A stretch of 64,000 bases of DNA from Corynebacterium maris DSM 45190 (GCF_000442645.1 NC_021915.1:558001-622000); one strand, 5' to 3'. Counted from the stretch's first letter, positions 7,839 through 17,556 are shown. Notes: generated from the letters alone by a model not told the origin. Made by a program: numbers and translations.

Positions 7839-8234
7839 ATGCCTCCGAAGAGTCGTTCCGGCGCGCGCCGTCGCGTCGTCAAGAAGAATGTGGCCCAAGG
7901 CCACGCGTACATCAAGTCCACCTTCAACAACACCATCGTGTCCATCACGGACCCGTCCGGTGCCGTGATCTCCTGGGCCTCCTCCGGCCACGTCGGGTTC
8001 AAGGGCTCCCGTAAGTCCACCCCGTTCGCCGCGCAGATGGCCGCTGAAAACGCCGCCCGCAAGGCCATGGACCACGGCATGAAGAAGGTCGACGTCCACG
8101 TCAAGGGTCCGGGCTCCGGCCGTGAGACCGCCATCCGCTCCCTCCAGGCCGCCGGCCTCGAGGTGTCCTCGATCTCGGACGTGACGCCCCAGCCGCACAA
8201 CGGCTGCCGTCCGCCGAAGCGTCGTCGCGTCTAA
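7839..8234 (+). CDS. rpsK: 30S ribosomal protein S11
   Basis: 131 residues: basic N-terminus (MPPKSRSGARRRVVKKN), core TFNNTIVSITDPSGAVISW, and C-terminal TPQPHNGCRPPKRRRV. It forms part of the platform near the mRNA exit site. It starts 3 bp after the rpsM stop. Confidence 0.98.
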   Translation: MPPKSRSGARRRVVKKNVAQGHAYIKSTFNNTIVSITDPSGAVISWASSGHVGFKGSRKSTPFAAQMAAENAARKAMDHGMKKVDVHVKGPGSGRETAIRSLQAAGLEVSSISDVTPQPHNGCRPPKRRRV

Positions 8235-8259
8235 CAGGGATAAGGAAAGGTAAAGCACT

Positions 8260-8865
8260 ATGGCTCGTTACACCGGCCCCGCAACCCGTAAGTCCCGTCG
8301 TCTCCGCGTCGATCTCGTCGGCGGCGACCAGTCCTTCGAGCGTCGCCCGTACCCTCCGGGGCAGGCTGGCCGCGCTCGCATCAAGGAGTCCGAGTACCTC
8401 CTCCAGCTGCAGGAGAAGCAGAAGGCCCGCTTCTCCTACGGCATCATGGAGAAGCAGTTCCGTCTGTACTACCAGGAGGCCAACCGCCTCTCCGGTAAGA
8501 CCGGCGACAACCTGCTGATCCTGCTGGAATCCCGCCTGGACAACGTCGTCTACCGCGCCGGCCTGGCCAAGACCCGCCGTCAGGCGCGTCAGCTGGTCTC
8601 CCACGGCCACTTCACCGTCAACGGCAAGAAGACGAACGTCCCGTCGCACCGCGTTTCCCAGTACGACATCATCGACGTCCGTGACCGGTCGAAGAAGATG
8701 AACTGGTTCGAGGAAGCTCAGGGCGACCTGCTCGACGCAGTCGTTCCGGCTTGGCTCCAGGTCGTGCCGTCCACCCTGCGCATCCTCGTGCACCAGCTGC
8801 CCGAGCGCGCTCAGATCGACGTTCCGCTGCAGGAGCAGCTCATCGTCGAGTTCTACTCGAAGTAA
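8260..8865 (+). CDS. rpsD: 30S ribosomal protein S4
   Basis: 201 residues. It has the N-terminal S4 domain and the S4 RNA-binding fold at about residues 92-155 (SRLDNVVYRAGLAKTRRQAR ... VNGKKTNVPSHRV). The whole protein contains no cysteine, so it is the zinc-independent (C-minus) type. It nucleates 30S assembly and in many bacteria represses this operon by binding its leader. Confidence 0.97.
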   Translation: MARYTGPATRKSRRLRVDLVGGDQSFERRPYPPGQAGRARIKESEYLLQLQEKQKARFSYGIMEKQFRLYYQEANRLSGKTGDNLLILLESRLDNVVYRAGLAKTRRQARQLVSHGHFTVNGKKTNVPSHRVSQYDIIDVRDRSKKMNWFEEAQGDLLDAVVPAWLQVVPSTLRILVHQLPERAQIDVPLQEQLIVEFYSK

Positions 8866-8961
8866 AACCACTTCTGCCGGCACTTCCCGGCAGGAATCGT
8901 CAACTCATTCATGCAGTTCCTACTCGGCATCAAATAGCGGTTGCCGTCAAAGGAGAAAACC

Positions 8962-9978
8962 ATGCTCATTTCCCAGCGTCCCACGCTCACCGAGGAATAC
9001 ATCGACTCGTCCCGTTCGCGCTTCATCATGGAGCCGCTCGAGCCGGGCTTCGGCTACACCCTCGGCAACTCCCTGCGCCGTACCCTGCTGTCGTCCATTC
9101 CGGGCGCAGCCGTCACCAGCGTGAAGATCGAGGGTGTGCTCCACGAGTTCACCACGATCTCCGGCGTGAAGGAAGACGTCTCCGAGATCATCCTGAACGT
9201 CAAGGACCTCGTGCTGTCCTCCGACTCCGATGAGCCGGTCGTCATGTACGTGAGCAAGGAAGGCCCGGGCCAGGTCACCGCCGGCGACATTCAGCCGCCG
9301 GCCGGCGTCGAGATCCACAACCCGGATCACGTCATCGCCAGCCTCAATGAGCAGGCCAAGCTGGACATGGAGCTGGTCGTCGAGCGCGGCCGCGGCTACG
9401 TCCCGGCCGCACCGTCGAACGTCGCCGGCGACATCGGCCGCATCCCGGTCGACCAGATCTACTCCCCGGTTCTGAAGGTCAGCTACAAGGTCGAGGCCAC
9501 CCGTGTCGAACAGCGCACGGACTTCGACAAGCTGATCGTCGACGTGGAGACGAAGAACTCGATGACCGCCCGCGACGCCGTGGCGTCGGCGGGCAAGACC
9601 CTCGTGGAACTGTTCGGCCTCGCACGCGAGCTGAACACCGCCGCCGAGGGCATCGAGATCGGCCCGTCCCCGCAGGAATCCGAGTACATCGCCGCATACA
9701 GCATGCCGGTCGAGGATCTGAACCTGTCGGTGCGCTCCTACAACTGCCTGAAGCGTCAGGAAATCCACACCGTCGGTGAGCTCGCCGAGTGCAGCGAATC
9801 CGACCTGCTGGACATCCGCAACTTCGGCCAGAAGTCCATCAACGAGGTCAAGATCAAGCTCGCCCAGAACGGTCTGACCCTGAAGGACGCGCCGGAGGAT
9901 TTCGATCCCTCGCAGCTCGAAGGCTACGACGCTGAGACCGGTGAGTTCATTGACCCGGACGCAGACGATTCCGAGTAA
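8962..9978 (+). CDS. rpoA: DNA-directed RNA polymerase alpha subunit
   Basis: 338 residues. The N-terminal dimerisation domain (about 1-225, with PGFGYTLGNSLRRTLLSSIPG) is followed by a linker and the C-terminal domain that binds UP elements and activators (SVRSYNCLKRQEIHTVGEL ... IRNFGQKSINEV). It ends in an acidic tail. The ATG at 8962 follows AAAGGAGAAAACC; an upstream in-frame TTG at 8941 is not needed. Confidence 0.97.
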   Translation: MLISQRPTLTEEYIDSSRSRFIMEPLEPGFGYTLGNSLRRTLLSSIPGAAVTSVKIEGVLHEFTTISGVKEDVSEIILNVKDLVLSSDSDEPVVMYVSKEGPGQVTAGDIQPPAGVEIHNPDHVIASLNEQAKLDMELVVERGRGYVPAAPSNVAGDIGRIPVDQIYSPVLKVSYKVEATRVEQRTDFDKLIVDVETKNSMTARDAVASAGKTLVELFGLARELNTAAEGIEIGPSPQESEYIAAYSMPVEDLNLSVRSYNCLKRQEIHTVGELAECSESDLLDIRNFGQKSINEVKIKLAQNGLTLKDAPEDFDPSQLEGYDAETGEFIDPDADDSE

Positions 9979-10021
9979 AGCACCAAGCAGCTAACTCACA
10001 TCAGCACACGAGGAGAACACA

Positions 10022-10645
10022 ATGCCTACCCCGAAGAAGGGTGCCCGTCTCGGAGGCTCACCGCAGCACCAGAAGAGCATTCTGTCCAACATGACTGCGC
10101 AGCTTCTGGAGCACGGCGCGATCAAGACCACCGACGCTAAGGCCAAGGTCCTGCGTCCGTACGTGGAGAAGCTGATCACCAAGGCCAAGTCCGGCACCGT
10201 CGCCGACCGCCGCCTGGTGATGAAGCACCTGCCGCAGAAGGACGTCGTCAACTACCTGTTCGACGAGCTCGCACCGAAGTTCGAGAACCGCGCAGGCGGC
10301 TACACCCGCATCATCAAGCTGGAGAACCGCCCGGGCGACAACGCCCCGGTGTCCCAGATCTCGCTGGTGCTGGAGGAGACCGTCTCCACCGAGGCCGCCC
10401 GCGCCACCCGCGCAGCAGCCTCCAAGCAGGCTGAGGCCGACGCCGAGATCGACACCGACGCCGAGGCCCCGGCCGAGGAGAACGTCTCCAAGAAGGACAA
10501 CGAGCCTGCTGAAGACGCCTCCGAGGTCGCGACCGAGTCCGACGAGCCCGCCGCCGAAGCCGGCGCGCCGGCCGACGACTCCGCCGAGACCGTCGAAGCA
10601 GAGGAGAAGGCCGCCGAGGCCGAGCAGGACGCCCAGGACAAGTAA
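10022..10645 (+). CDS. rplQ: 50S ribosomal protein L17 with a long acidic tail
   Basis: 207 residues. Residues 1-118 are a normal L17 (MPTPKKGARLGGSPQHQKSI ... GGYTRIIKLENRPGDNAPV). The remaining roughly 85 residues are almost entirely Ala, Glu and Asp with a few Lys, and are probably disordered. L17 lies near the polypeptide exit tunnel. Extended acidic tails occur in actinobacterial L17, but the role is unknown. A strong terminator follows. Confidence 0.96.
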   Translation: MPTPKKGARLGGSPQHQKSILSNMTAQLLEHGAIKTTDAKAKVLRPYVEKLITKAKSGTVADRRLVMKHLPQKDVVNYLFDELAPKFENRAGGYTRIIKLENRPGDNAPVSQISLVLEETVSTEAARATRAAASKQAEADAEIDTDAEAPAEENVSKKDNEPAEDASEVATESDEPAAEAGAPADDSAETVEAEEKAAEAEQDAQDK

Positions 10646-10669
10646 GTCCGCGGCTTCCCGCCTCCTTCT

Positions 10670-10713
10670 CACGCCCTGCCCCGGGTCACCCCGGGGCAGG
10701 GCGTGTCCCTTTT
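10670..10713 (+). terminator. Intrinsic terminator after rplQ
   Basis: A perfect 16-bp GC-rich stem (10670-10685 with 10690-10705) with a TCAC loop is followed by TCCCTTTT. Confidence 0.85.
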
Positions 10714-10733
10714 CCAGAGGTAGCGTGGACCCC

Positions 10734-11417
10734 ATGTCACGTCAGCGCCTCGCCGGGATCACGCTCATCGCCTCCAGCGCGGTGGTGTTCCTCGGCCAGT
10801 TCATCGCTCTGCTGTTGTGGGATTCGTGGTTCTACTCACTGCAGTTCAACCTCGTCAGCGATCTCGGGCACACGGTGTGCGCCCCCGTCGCGGACGGCTT
10901 CGGCCCGCGCTTCGTCTGCAGCCCGGGGCATCTCTGGTTCAACTTGGGGCTGCTCGTCGGCGGCGTACTGTTGCTCACAGGCGGTCTGGCGCTGCGTCGG
11001 CTCGCGGGCTACGCCCTGTCCGTGGCGGGCGTCGCCCTGACGGTCGTAGGGATGCTCCCTCCCGATCGGCAACCGGGGCCGCACGACGCGGCCGCGGTGG
11101 TTTACGTCGTCGCGGTGTGGGCGGCGGTGAGCGCGGCGGCGGTCACCCTCCGGCACACGCGACCGACGCTGGCGGCGGCGTCCGCCGTGGTGCTGCTCGT
11201 GTCCGTGGGCGGCGCCGCCTTGCTGTTGTTTAACCCCGAGGGCGCCCCCGGGTTGTACGGGCGCATCGCCGTCGACGTGCTCGCCGTGTGGGTCGTCTTC
11301 CTCGGCGCGGGCCAGTTGCGACCTGACCGGACGAAGCCCCGCCGCGCCCGCCGGGCGGATCCGGACCGGGCGGAGCGCGACGCCGCGGTACGCCGGGCCG
11401 CTGAGCGGCTCGGCTGA
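10734..11417 (+). CDS. DUF998-like integral membrane protein
   Basis: About 227 residues with six hydrophobic segments. The N-terminal half contains SDLGHTVC and a Cys-containing extracytoplasmic loop (FVCSPGHLWFN), followed by a charged cytoplasmic tail (DRTKPRRARRADPDRAERD). This pattern fits the DUF998 membrane family, whose function is not established. A GTG at 10725 is an alternative start. The gene lies between the rplQ terminator and truA, 24 bp ahead of truA, so the two could be co-transcribed. Confidence 0.75.
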   Translation: MSRQRLAGITLIASSAVVFLGQFIALLLWDSWFYSLQFNLVSDLGHTVCAPVADGFGPRFVCSPGHLWFNLGLLVGGVLLLTGGLALRRLAGYALSVAGVALTVVGMLPPDRQPGPHDAAAVVYVVAVWAAVSAAAVTLRHTRPTLAAASAVVLLVSVGGAALLLFNPEGAPGLYGRIAVDVLAVWVVFLGAGQLRPDRTKPRRARRADPDRAERDAAVRRAAERLG

Positions 11418-11441
11418 GCCCGTCGGTAACCTGAAGCAATC

Positions 11442-12296
11442 ATGAACGACGCCGAGATTCTTCGCCTGCGCCTGGACCTCGCCTACGACGGCACCGACTT
11501 CCACGGCTGGGCCGCGCAAAAAGACCCGCAGCTGCGCACCGTGCAGGGTTTGCTCGAGGACGGGCTGAGCAAAATTCTGCGCACCGAGGCCCGCCTGACG
11601 GTCGCCGGCCGCACCGACGCCGGGGTCCACGCCGCCGCGCAGGTCGCGCACCTGGACGTGCCGCGGGAGAGCCTGAACCAGCGCTCCATCGACGGCGACC
11701 CGTCGCGCCTGGTGCGCCGGCTGGCGCGGTTTCTGCCCGCGGACGTGCGGGTCAGCGCGGTCACCGAAGTCACGGATGACTTCGACGCCCGCTTCTCCGC
11801 GCTGCGGCGCCATTACGTCTACCGGTTGTCCACGGACCCGGCCGGAGCGCTGCCGACCCGGGTCCGCGACACCGCGGTGTGGCCCAAGCCGGTGGATCTC
11901 GGACTGATGCAGGAGGCCGCGACCGCGTTGGTCGGCCTGCACGACTTCGCGGCGTTTTGCAAGGCCCGCCCTCACGCCACGACGATCCGGGAATTACAGG
12001 AGTTCTCTTGGCGGGACGCGTCCACGCCACAGGAGCCGAACCTGTACGAGGCGCACGTCGTGGCCGACGCCTTCTGCTGGTCGATGGTCCGTTCCCTGGT
12101 CGGAGCCTGCCTCGTGGTGGGGGAGGGGCGGCGGGACGTGGGCCTCATCGACGTGTTGCTGGCGCAGGAACACCGCTCGTCGATCATCCCGGTCGCGCCC
12201 GCCCGCGGGCTGAGCTTGACGGGGGTCGATTATCCCGGGGCAGACGAGTTGGCGGCCCGGGCGGCGGTGACCCGGGATCGGCGCGGGAACCGCTAG
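11442..12296 (+). CDS. truA: tRNA pseudouridine synthase A
   Basis: 284 residues. It makes pseudouridine at positions 38-40 of the tRNA anticodon stem. The catalytic Asp is in AGRTDAGVHAAAQVAH (about residue 55). Other TruA blocks are LDLAYDGTDFHGWAAQ, FDARFSALRRHYVYRL and HDFAAFCKA. It is often found just after rplQ in actinobacteria, as here. Confidence 0.96.
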   Translation: MNDAEILRLRLDLAYDGTDFHGWAAQKDPQLRTVQGLLEDGLSKILRTEARLTVAGRTDAGVHAAAQVAHLDVPRESLNQRSIDGDPSRLVRRLARFLPADVRVSAVTEVTDDFDARFSALRRHYVYRLSTDPAGALPTRVRDTAVWPKPVDLGLMQEAATALVGLHDFAAFCKARPHATTIRELQEFSWRDASTPQEPNLYEAHVVADAFCWSMVRSLVGACLVVGEGRRDVGLIDVLLAQEHRSSIIPVAPARGLSLTGVDYPGADELAARAAVTRDRRGNR

Positions 12297-12346
12297 ACTA
12301 ACGACGTTCAATCGGCAGATCACTTACCACGGGGAGTTAAAGACGC

Positions 12347-14569
12347 ATGGATGTCGCCGCAGCGGTCTGGACGGCCATCGCGTTGGCGACGGTTCCGGGC
12401 GCGGTGTTGGGCTGGGTCTCCGGCCTCAAAGGCCCCTGGGCGGTCGCGGCGGCGCTGCCGCTGACCTTCAGCGTCTATGGACTGGCGGGCTGGGCGCTCG
12501 GAGAGACGCCGGTGCCCTTCACGTTTTCCTCGATGCTCGTCGTCTGGTTGGTGACGGTGATCATCGCGGCCATCTGGCGCATCGGCGCATGGACGCTCGG
12601 GCGCGGGCGTCGACAAGCCGTCCCCGTCGACGGATCCACGGGCCCGCCGCCCGCCCGCCCCGCCCGCACCTGGCGGGCGTGGAGCACCGGCACCTTCCTG
12701 GACCCGGTGTGGATTCTGCCCGCCGCAGGCGTGGCCACCGGCGCCTGGTTGCTGATCTCCCGCAGCCTGGACTGGCTGAAAACGGGGCCCCACGGCGTCG
12801 ACAGCGTCTTCCAGGGCTGGGACGTGCAGTGGCACGCCAACATGGTGCGCTGGATCGCCGACGAAGGCGTCGCGTCCCCGACCCGGATGGGCGAGCTTCG
12901 GAACCTGGAGACCGGGGACCCGCTGTACTACCCGGCGGCCTTCCACTCCGCCGCGGGGCTGCTCGTGGAGCTCGCCGGCGTCAGCCCGACTGAGGCGGTC
13001 AACCTCACCACCATCGTGGTGCCGTCTCTCGGCCTGCCGCTTTCCGTGGCGCTGATCGCGTGGAAGATGCTCGGCAACCGCGGCCTGACCGCCCAGATCG
13101 CCGCGGGCGTCGCCGCGATCCTGGTGGTGGGTTCGCCGGTGCTGTACTGGATCGGCCAGTACGTCGGCGCCTGGCCCTACCTCGCGGCGGTGTCCGTCTC
13201 CGGCATCGTTCTGGCGCTGTTCATGCTGGTGCCGTACCGGCCCCTGGCCGCCCCCGCCGCGGCGCTGTCCTTGGCGGGGCTGACGCAGCTGCACCCCTCC
13301 GCCGCGACGATCGTGGTGCTGGGGCTCGGCCTGTGGTGGCTGCTACGACTGCTGATCCGCCCGGCCCGCCCGGCGGCCACCCGCCGCGGCGCCGTCACCA
13401 CCCGACTTCGGGACCTGGGCCTGCTGGCCGGCGCCGGTTTGGCGGGCACGCTGCTGCTGCTGCCGCAACTGCTGTCCGGCACGGAACAGGCGGAAGAGGT
13501 CACCGCCTGGGACGCCACCGAAGACGTCACCCGCACTGAATCGTGGGTCAAGGCCGTCACCATGGACACCCGCCACGTCGGCGACTTCTTCTCCGACGTC
13601 GACCCCACCCTGCTGCTGTGGGTCGCCGGCTTCGGCGCGGCGGCCCTGATTCTGTGGCGCCGCAACCTGTGGGCGCCGGCCTTCTACCTGCTGAGCGTGT
13701 GGCTGACGGCCCACGCCCTGCGGCCTTTCGACGTCCCCGGCGCCGGCGTCCTCGATCTGATCGGCGGACTGCACTACGCGACGGCCCACCGTCTGGTCAT
13801 GCCGGTCGCCCTGTTCACCGTCGCGGCCGCCGGCGTGGGCGTCGCCGCGGCGATCCGCCTGCTGACCTTCGCCCCGATGGAACGCTTCGCCACGGCGCAC
13901 GCGGGGCGGTGGCGGGTCGGATCCGCGTTCGCCTCGGTGATTCTGGCGATCCCCGCCGGGTGGGGCGCGGCCGTCTACGTCGCCGACACCTCCGGCCGCG
14001 GCGCAGAGGCGGCCTTCATGGCCTCCTTCGATTCCACGCGCATGGTCAGCGCCGCCGACCGCCGAGCCTGGGATTGGCTCGCCGAACAACCCGGCGCCTA
14101 CGACGGCCTGATCGCCGGTGAAGCCGCGGAAGGCATGGGGTGGATGTACGCCTACAACTCCCTGCCCTCCCTCTACCGTCACTATGAGTGGCCGCGGGTC
14201 ACCCGCGACTCCGACACCGCGAGCACCTACTGGCACGGCCCCCTGCTGGGCGAGGGCGTCCGCTACCGCGAAGACGCGGCCAACCCCATCGACCAGGCGG
14301 TGGAAGACCTCGGCGTGAACTACTACTACGTGTCGCCGTGGCCGTTCTGGGCGTTCCAGAAACCCCGCTGGGAACTCATGCACGGGCTCTGGGCCAGCGA
14401 CGGGATCACGCCGGTGTACAAGGACGGGCTGGTGGCGATCTTCGCGGTCGACGACGCCTTCACCGAGGAGGAGCTCGCGGAGCTCACCGCGCCGGGACAG
14501 TCCCCGGACCCGCTGCCCGCCACGGCGGACGAGCTCGCTGCGGTTGCCGGACCACCGCCCCCTGCTTAA
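12347..14569 (+). CDS. Large polytopic membrane protein (DUF6541-like)
   Basis: 740 residues with about a dozen hydrophobic segments between residues 5 and 560, followed by a roughly 180-residue globular C-terminal region on the outer face (MGWMYAYNSLPSLYRHYEW, LGVNYYYVSPWPFWAF). The overall architecture resembles multispanning cell-wall glycosyltransferases (GT-C type), and actinobacterial homologues are filed as DUF6541. No catalytic residue can be named safely. The gene starts 50 bp after truA and ends 78 bp before eccB. An envelope role is inferred from topology only. Confidence 0.7.
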   Translation: MDVAAAVWTAIALATVPGAVLGWVSGLKGPWAVAAALPLTFSVYGLAGWALGETPVPFTFSSMLVVWLVTVIIAAIWRIGAWTLGRGRRQAVPVDGSTGPPPARPARTWRAWSTGTFLDPVWILPAAGVATGAWLLISRSLDWLKTGPHGVDSVFQGWDVQWHANMVRWIADEGVASPTRMGELRNLETGDPLYYPAAFHSAAGLLVELAGVSPTEAVNLTTIVVPSLGLPLSVALIAWKMLGNRGLTAQIAAGVAAILVVGSPVLYWIGQYVGAWPYLAAVSVSGIVLALFMLVPYRPLAAPAAALSLAGLTQLHPSAATIVVLGLGLWWLLRLLIRPARPAATRRGAVTTRLRDLGLLAGAGLAGTLLLLPQLLSGTEQAEEVTAWDATEDVTRTESWVKAVTMDTRHVGDFFSDVDPTLLLWVAGFGAAALILWRRNLWAPAFYLLSVWLTAHALRPFDVPGAGVLDLIGGLHYATAHRLVMPVALFTVAAAGVGVAAAIRLLTFAPMERFATAHAGRWRVGSAFASVILAIPAGWGAAVYVADTSGRGAEAAFMASFDSTRMVSAADRRAWDWLAEQPGAYDGLIAGEAAEGMGWMYAYNSLPSLYRHYEWPRVTRDSDTASTYWHGPLLGEGVRYREDAANPIDQAVEDLGVNYYYVSPWPFWAFQKPRWELMHGLWASDGITPVYKDGLVAIFAVDDAFTEEELAELTAPGQSPDPLPATADELAAVAGPPPPA

Positions 14570-14647
14570 GCTGAACGTCGATCACCGCGCGCCCACTCGG
14601 GGAGGCTGGGGCGCGCGGACCGTTGCGACGCATCCGGGGGGATTGCT

Positions 14648-15895
14648 GTGCGGGAGAAGAACACGTCACCGACGCTGTTGCCGACCACGAAAGCGCAGGT
14701 CTCAGGGCACCGTTTTCTGCGCCGCCGCGTCGAACACGGCCTGGTCTTCGGGGACATCCGGATGATCCACGACCCGCTGGGCACCCGTTCGCGCGCGCTG
14801 CTGTTCGGATTCATCGCCACGGTCCTCGTCGGCCTGGGCGCGGGACTCATGGCCTGGGCGAGCCCGAACCCGGATCCGGGGGAGGCGGCGATCGTCGCCG
14901 ACGACGCCGGCGGCCTCTACGTGCGCGTCGACGATCGACTCCACCCCGTGGCCAATCTGGCGTCCGCGCGACTGATCGCGGGCGAACCCGCTGACCCGGC
15001 CTCGATCGGGGCCGAATACCTGGCCGCCAGCCCGCACGGCAGCCCCGTGGGGGTGCCCGACGCCCCCAGCCTGATCGCAGACCAGGCGCCACGGCGGTGG
15101 TCCGCCTGCTGGGTCGCGGAGACCGGTGAGGTGGTCGTGCGCGCCGGGGCGGGCGCCACGCAGCTGGGGGAAGACGCCGTGTTCGTGCCGACGGCGGACC
15201 GCGACTGGGTGCTCACCGCCGACGGGCGTCGGGAGTTGCCTGCCGCGGACAGCCCGGAGGGCAGGGTGCTGCGCCGCGGCCTGGGCGTCGACGCGGCGAC
15301 GCCGGCCGTCGACGTGCCCGGGGAGGTGCTCAGCGCGGTGGCCGAACAGCCGGCCTGGCGCCTGCCCGACCCGTTGCCCCACCTGCTGCATACCGGTTCA
15401 GAGGCGGGGTCCTGGGCGTTGATCGACTCGGCGGTCGCTCCGCTGACCGACGTCCAGGCCGGGATCCTCGCCGACGCGGGCGCCCCGGAAACTGAGATCG
15501 ACCGCGCTGAGCTCGCCGACTACCCCACCCATGAAGGGGAGGCGACGTCGTTGCCGCGCGTGGCGCCCGGGTGGGTGGACCCGGCGGAGCGGGCGGTGTG
15601 CGCGGATGAGTCCGGTGCGGCGGTGACCGCCCCTGCGGAACCGGGCGGGGTGGAGCTGGCCGGAGACGCGGTGGCGGATCGTTTCGACGGGCCGCCCGGC
15701 GGCGCCTTCGCGGTGGACACCGGGCACGGGCTGCAGGTGATCTCCGGGGTGGGGCGACGCCACGAGGTGCCGGAGCCGGAGGCGCTCACGTCCTTGGGGA
15801 CGCCGGAGCCGGCGGACGCCCCGTGGGAGGTCGTGCGGCTGTTGCCGGAAGGATCCGCGCTGAGCAGGGAGGCGGCGGCGCAGGCGACGTATTGA
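14648..15895 (+). CDS. eccB: Type VII secretion protein EccB
   Basis: 415 residues. A short cytoplasmic N-terminus with the family motif TTKAQVSGHRFLRRRVEHGL leads to one membrane helix at about residues 47-68, then a large periplasmic domain (R1-R4 repeats with conserved Cys pairs, for example WSACW and AVCADE). EccB is a core component of the ESX membrane complex with EccC and EccD. The start is GTG at 14648. It is separated from the rest of the ESX genes by the 15974-19415 block, so it is not in one operon with eccC or eccD here. Confidence 0.92.
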   Translation: MREKNTSPTLLPTTKAQVSGHRFLRRRVEHGLVFGDIRMIHDPLGTRSRALLFGFIATVLVGLGAGLMAWASPNPDPGEAAIVADDAGGLYVRVDDRLHPVANLASARLIAGEPADPASIGAEYLAASPHGSPVGVPDAPSLIADQAPRRWSACWVAETGEVVVRAGAGATQLGEDAVFVPTADRDWVLTADGRRELPAADSPEGRVLRRGLGVDAATPAVDVPGEVLSAVAEQPAWRLPDPLPHLLHTGSEAGSWALIDSAVAPLTDVQAGILADAGAPETEIDRAELADYPTHEGEATSLPRVAPGWVDPAERAVCADESGAAVTAPAEPGGVELAGDAVADRFDGPPGGAFAVDTGHGLQVISGVGRRHEVPEPEALTSLGTPEPADAPWEVVRLLPEGSALSREAAAQATY

Positions 15896-15973
15896 GGTGG
15901 CGCCGGAACGCCGTGATTCCCGGGGACAGGCACGGAGAGCGGGGGTCCGGAGTTTTAGTTAAGGTGGTATTTC

Positions 15974-17500
15974 ATGAGTTTGAAGAATATGGCGTTGAAC
16001 ACATTGGGTGCATTGTCAGACGGTTTGGGCTCTGTCGTGCCAGGTCGCGGGCTCGATTACCAGGAAGTTCAACCGGTGGGGTGGTTTGAACACGACAAGG
16101 CCGTCGCGGCGCTGCGCAGCAGTTTCGACGCCGTCCCCGCGGGGGAGCGGGTGAGGCTGGCGAAAAAGACGTCGAACCTGTTCCGCGGCCGCCAGGACTC
16201 GAACGTGCCGGGGCTGGACGTGTCCGGGCTGGGCGGGGTCATCGCGATCGACCCGGTCAACAAGACCGCCGACGTGCAGGGCATGTGCACCTACGAAGAC
16301 CTCGTCGACGCTTGCCTTCCGCACGGGCTGGCGCCGTTTGTGGTGCCCCAGCTGAAGACCATCACCCTCGGCGGGGCGGTCACCGGCATGGGCGTGGAAT
16401 CCACGTCTTTTCGTAACGGCCTGCCCCACGAATCCGTCCTGGAGATGGACGTGCTCACCGGCACCGGTGAGATCGTCACCGCCTCTGCGGAGCACAACGT
16501 GGACTTGTTCCGCGGTTTCCCCAACTCCTACGGCTCCCTCGGTTACGCGGTGCGCCTGAAGATCGAGCTGGAGGAGATCGCCCCGTTCATGGAGCTGCGC
16601 TACGTGCGCTACCACGACCCGCAGACCTACGCGCAGGAGCTCAGCGAAATCGCCGAACGGCAGGAGTACGACGGCGTGCCGGTCCACGGCCTGGACGGCG
16701 TGGCGTTTTCCACCGATGAGCTGTACCTGATCCTGGCCACCCAATCGGAGAAAGAAGGCCCGGTCAGCGACTACACCCGCGAGCACATCTATTACCGGGC
16801 CATCCAGCACCCGGAGGGCGTCAAGTACGACCGGCTCACCGTCCGCGACTACATCTGGCGCTGGGACGTCGACTGGTTCTGGTGCTCCCGGGCCTTCGGC
16901 GCCCAGATCCCGGAGGTCCGCAAACTGTGGCCGCGCGACCTGCTGCGCTCGTCCTTTTACTGGAAGTTGATCGGCGTCGACCGCAAATACGACGTCGAAC
17001 ACAACCTGACCACCAAACGCAAGGGTGAACCGCACCGCGAGCGCGTGGTCCAGGACATCGAGGTCACCGCCGACAAGCTCACCGAGTGGCTGGAGTGGTT
17101 CTTCTCCGCCTGCGACATCCAGCCGATGTGGCTGTGCCCGATCCGCCTGCGACACGACGACGCCTCGCTCGGCGGTCGCGGTGAGGTCCTCGGGGAGGAG
17201 TCCTCGCCGTGGCCGCTGTACCCGTTGACGCCGAACACCACCTGGATCAACGTCGGATTCTGGTCCGCCGTGCCGGGTGACCACGTCAGCGAGGACGCGG
17301 AACCGGGGGCCTTCAACAAGGTGATCGAGTCGAAGGTCCACGAGCTCGGCGGGCACAAGTCGCTGTACTCCGAGGCGTTCTACACCCGCGAGCAGTTCGA
17401 GGGGCTCTACGGCGGCGACCTGCCGGATGAGCTGAAGAAGGTCTACGACCCGCACGGGCGTTTCCCGGGCCTCTACGACAAGACGGTGACCGGGGTCTAA
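15974..17500 (+). CDS. FAD-binding oxidoreductase, probable 10-methyl fatty acid reductase (TmsA/BfaA-like)
   Basis: 508 residues. A PCMH-type FAD-binding domain covers about residues 40-210 (IAIDPVNKTADVQGMCTYED, VPQLKTITLGGAVTGMGVES, FPNSYGSLGYAVRLKIEL), with a C-terminal half like the plant DIMINUTO/DWARF1 family. It is followed directly by a CMAS-family methyltransferase. In mycobacteria this pair (bfaA-bfaB, also called tmsA-tmsB) converts oleoyl phospholipids to 10-methylstearoyl (tuberculostearic) chains: the methyltransferase makes a 10-methylene intermediate and the flavoprotein reduces it. The assignment rests on family plus neighbour; substrate and product here are inferred. The ATG follows AAGGTGG. 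Confidence 0.8.
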   Translation: MSLKNMALNTLGALSDGLGSVVPGRGLDYQEVQPVGWFEHDKAVAALRSSFDAVPAGERVRLAKKTSNLFRGRQDSNVPGLDVSGLGGVIAIDPVNKTADVQGMCTYEDLVDACLPHGLAPFVVPQLKTITLGGAVTGMGVESTSFRNGLPHESVLEMDVLTGTGEIVTASAEHNVDLFRGFPNSYGSLGYAVRLKIELEEIAPFMELRYVRYHDPQTYAQELSEIAERQEYDGVPVHGLDGVAFSTDELYLILATQSEKEGPVSDYTREHIYYRAIQHPEGVKYDRLTVRDYIWRWDVDWFWCSRAFGAQIPEVRKLWPRDLLRSSFYWKLIGVDRKYDVEHNLTTKRKGEPHRERVVQDIEVTADKLTEWLEWFFSACDIQPMWLCPIRLRHDDASLGGRGEVLGEESSPWPLYPLTPNTTWINVGFWSAVPGDHVSEDAEPGAFNKVIESKVHELGGHKSLYSEAFYTREQFEGLYGGDLPDELKKVYDPHGRFPGLYDKTVTGV

Positions 17501-17529
17501 AGCGGGGTCGCCGACCCGGACATAAAATA

Positions 17530-17556
17530 TTCACATTATTAAACAACACATATGAC
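17530..17556 (+). promoter_or_regulatory. AT-rich intergenic stretch with possible promoter before the methyltransferase gene
   Basis: Bases 17521-17555 are strikingly AT-rich for this genome. TTCACA (17530-17535) and TATGAC (17551-17556) could form a promoter, with a short 15-bp spacer. It would let the methyltransferase gene be expressed separately from the oxidoreductase gene. Confidence 0.25.
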
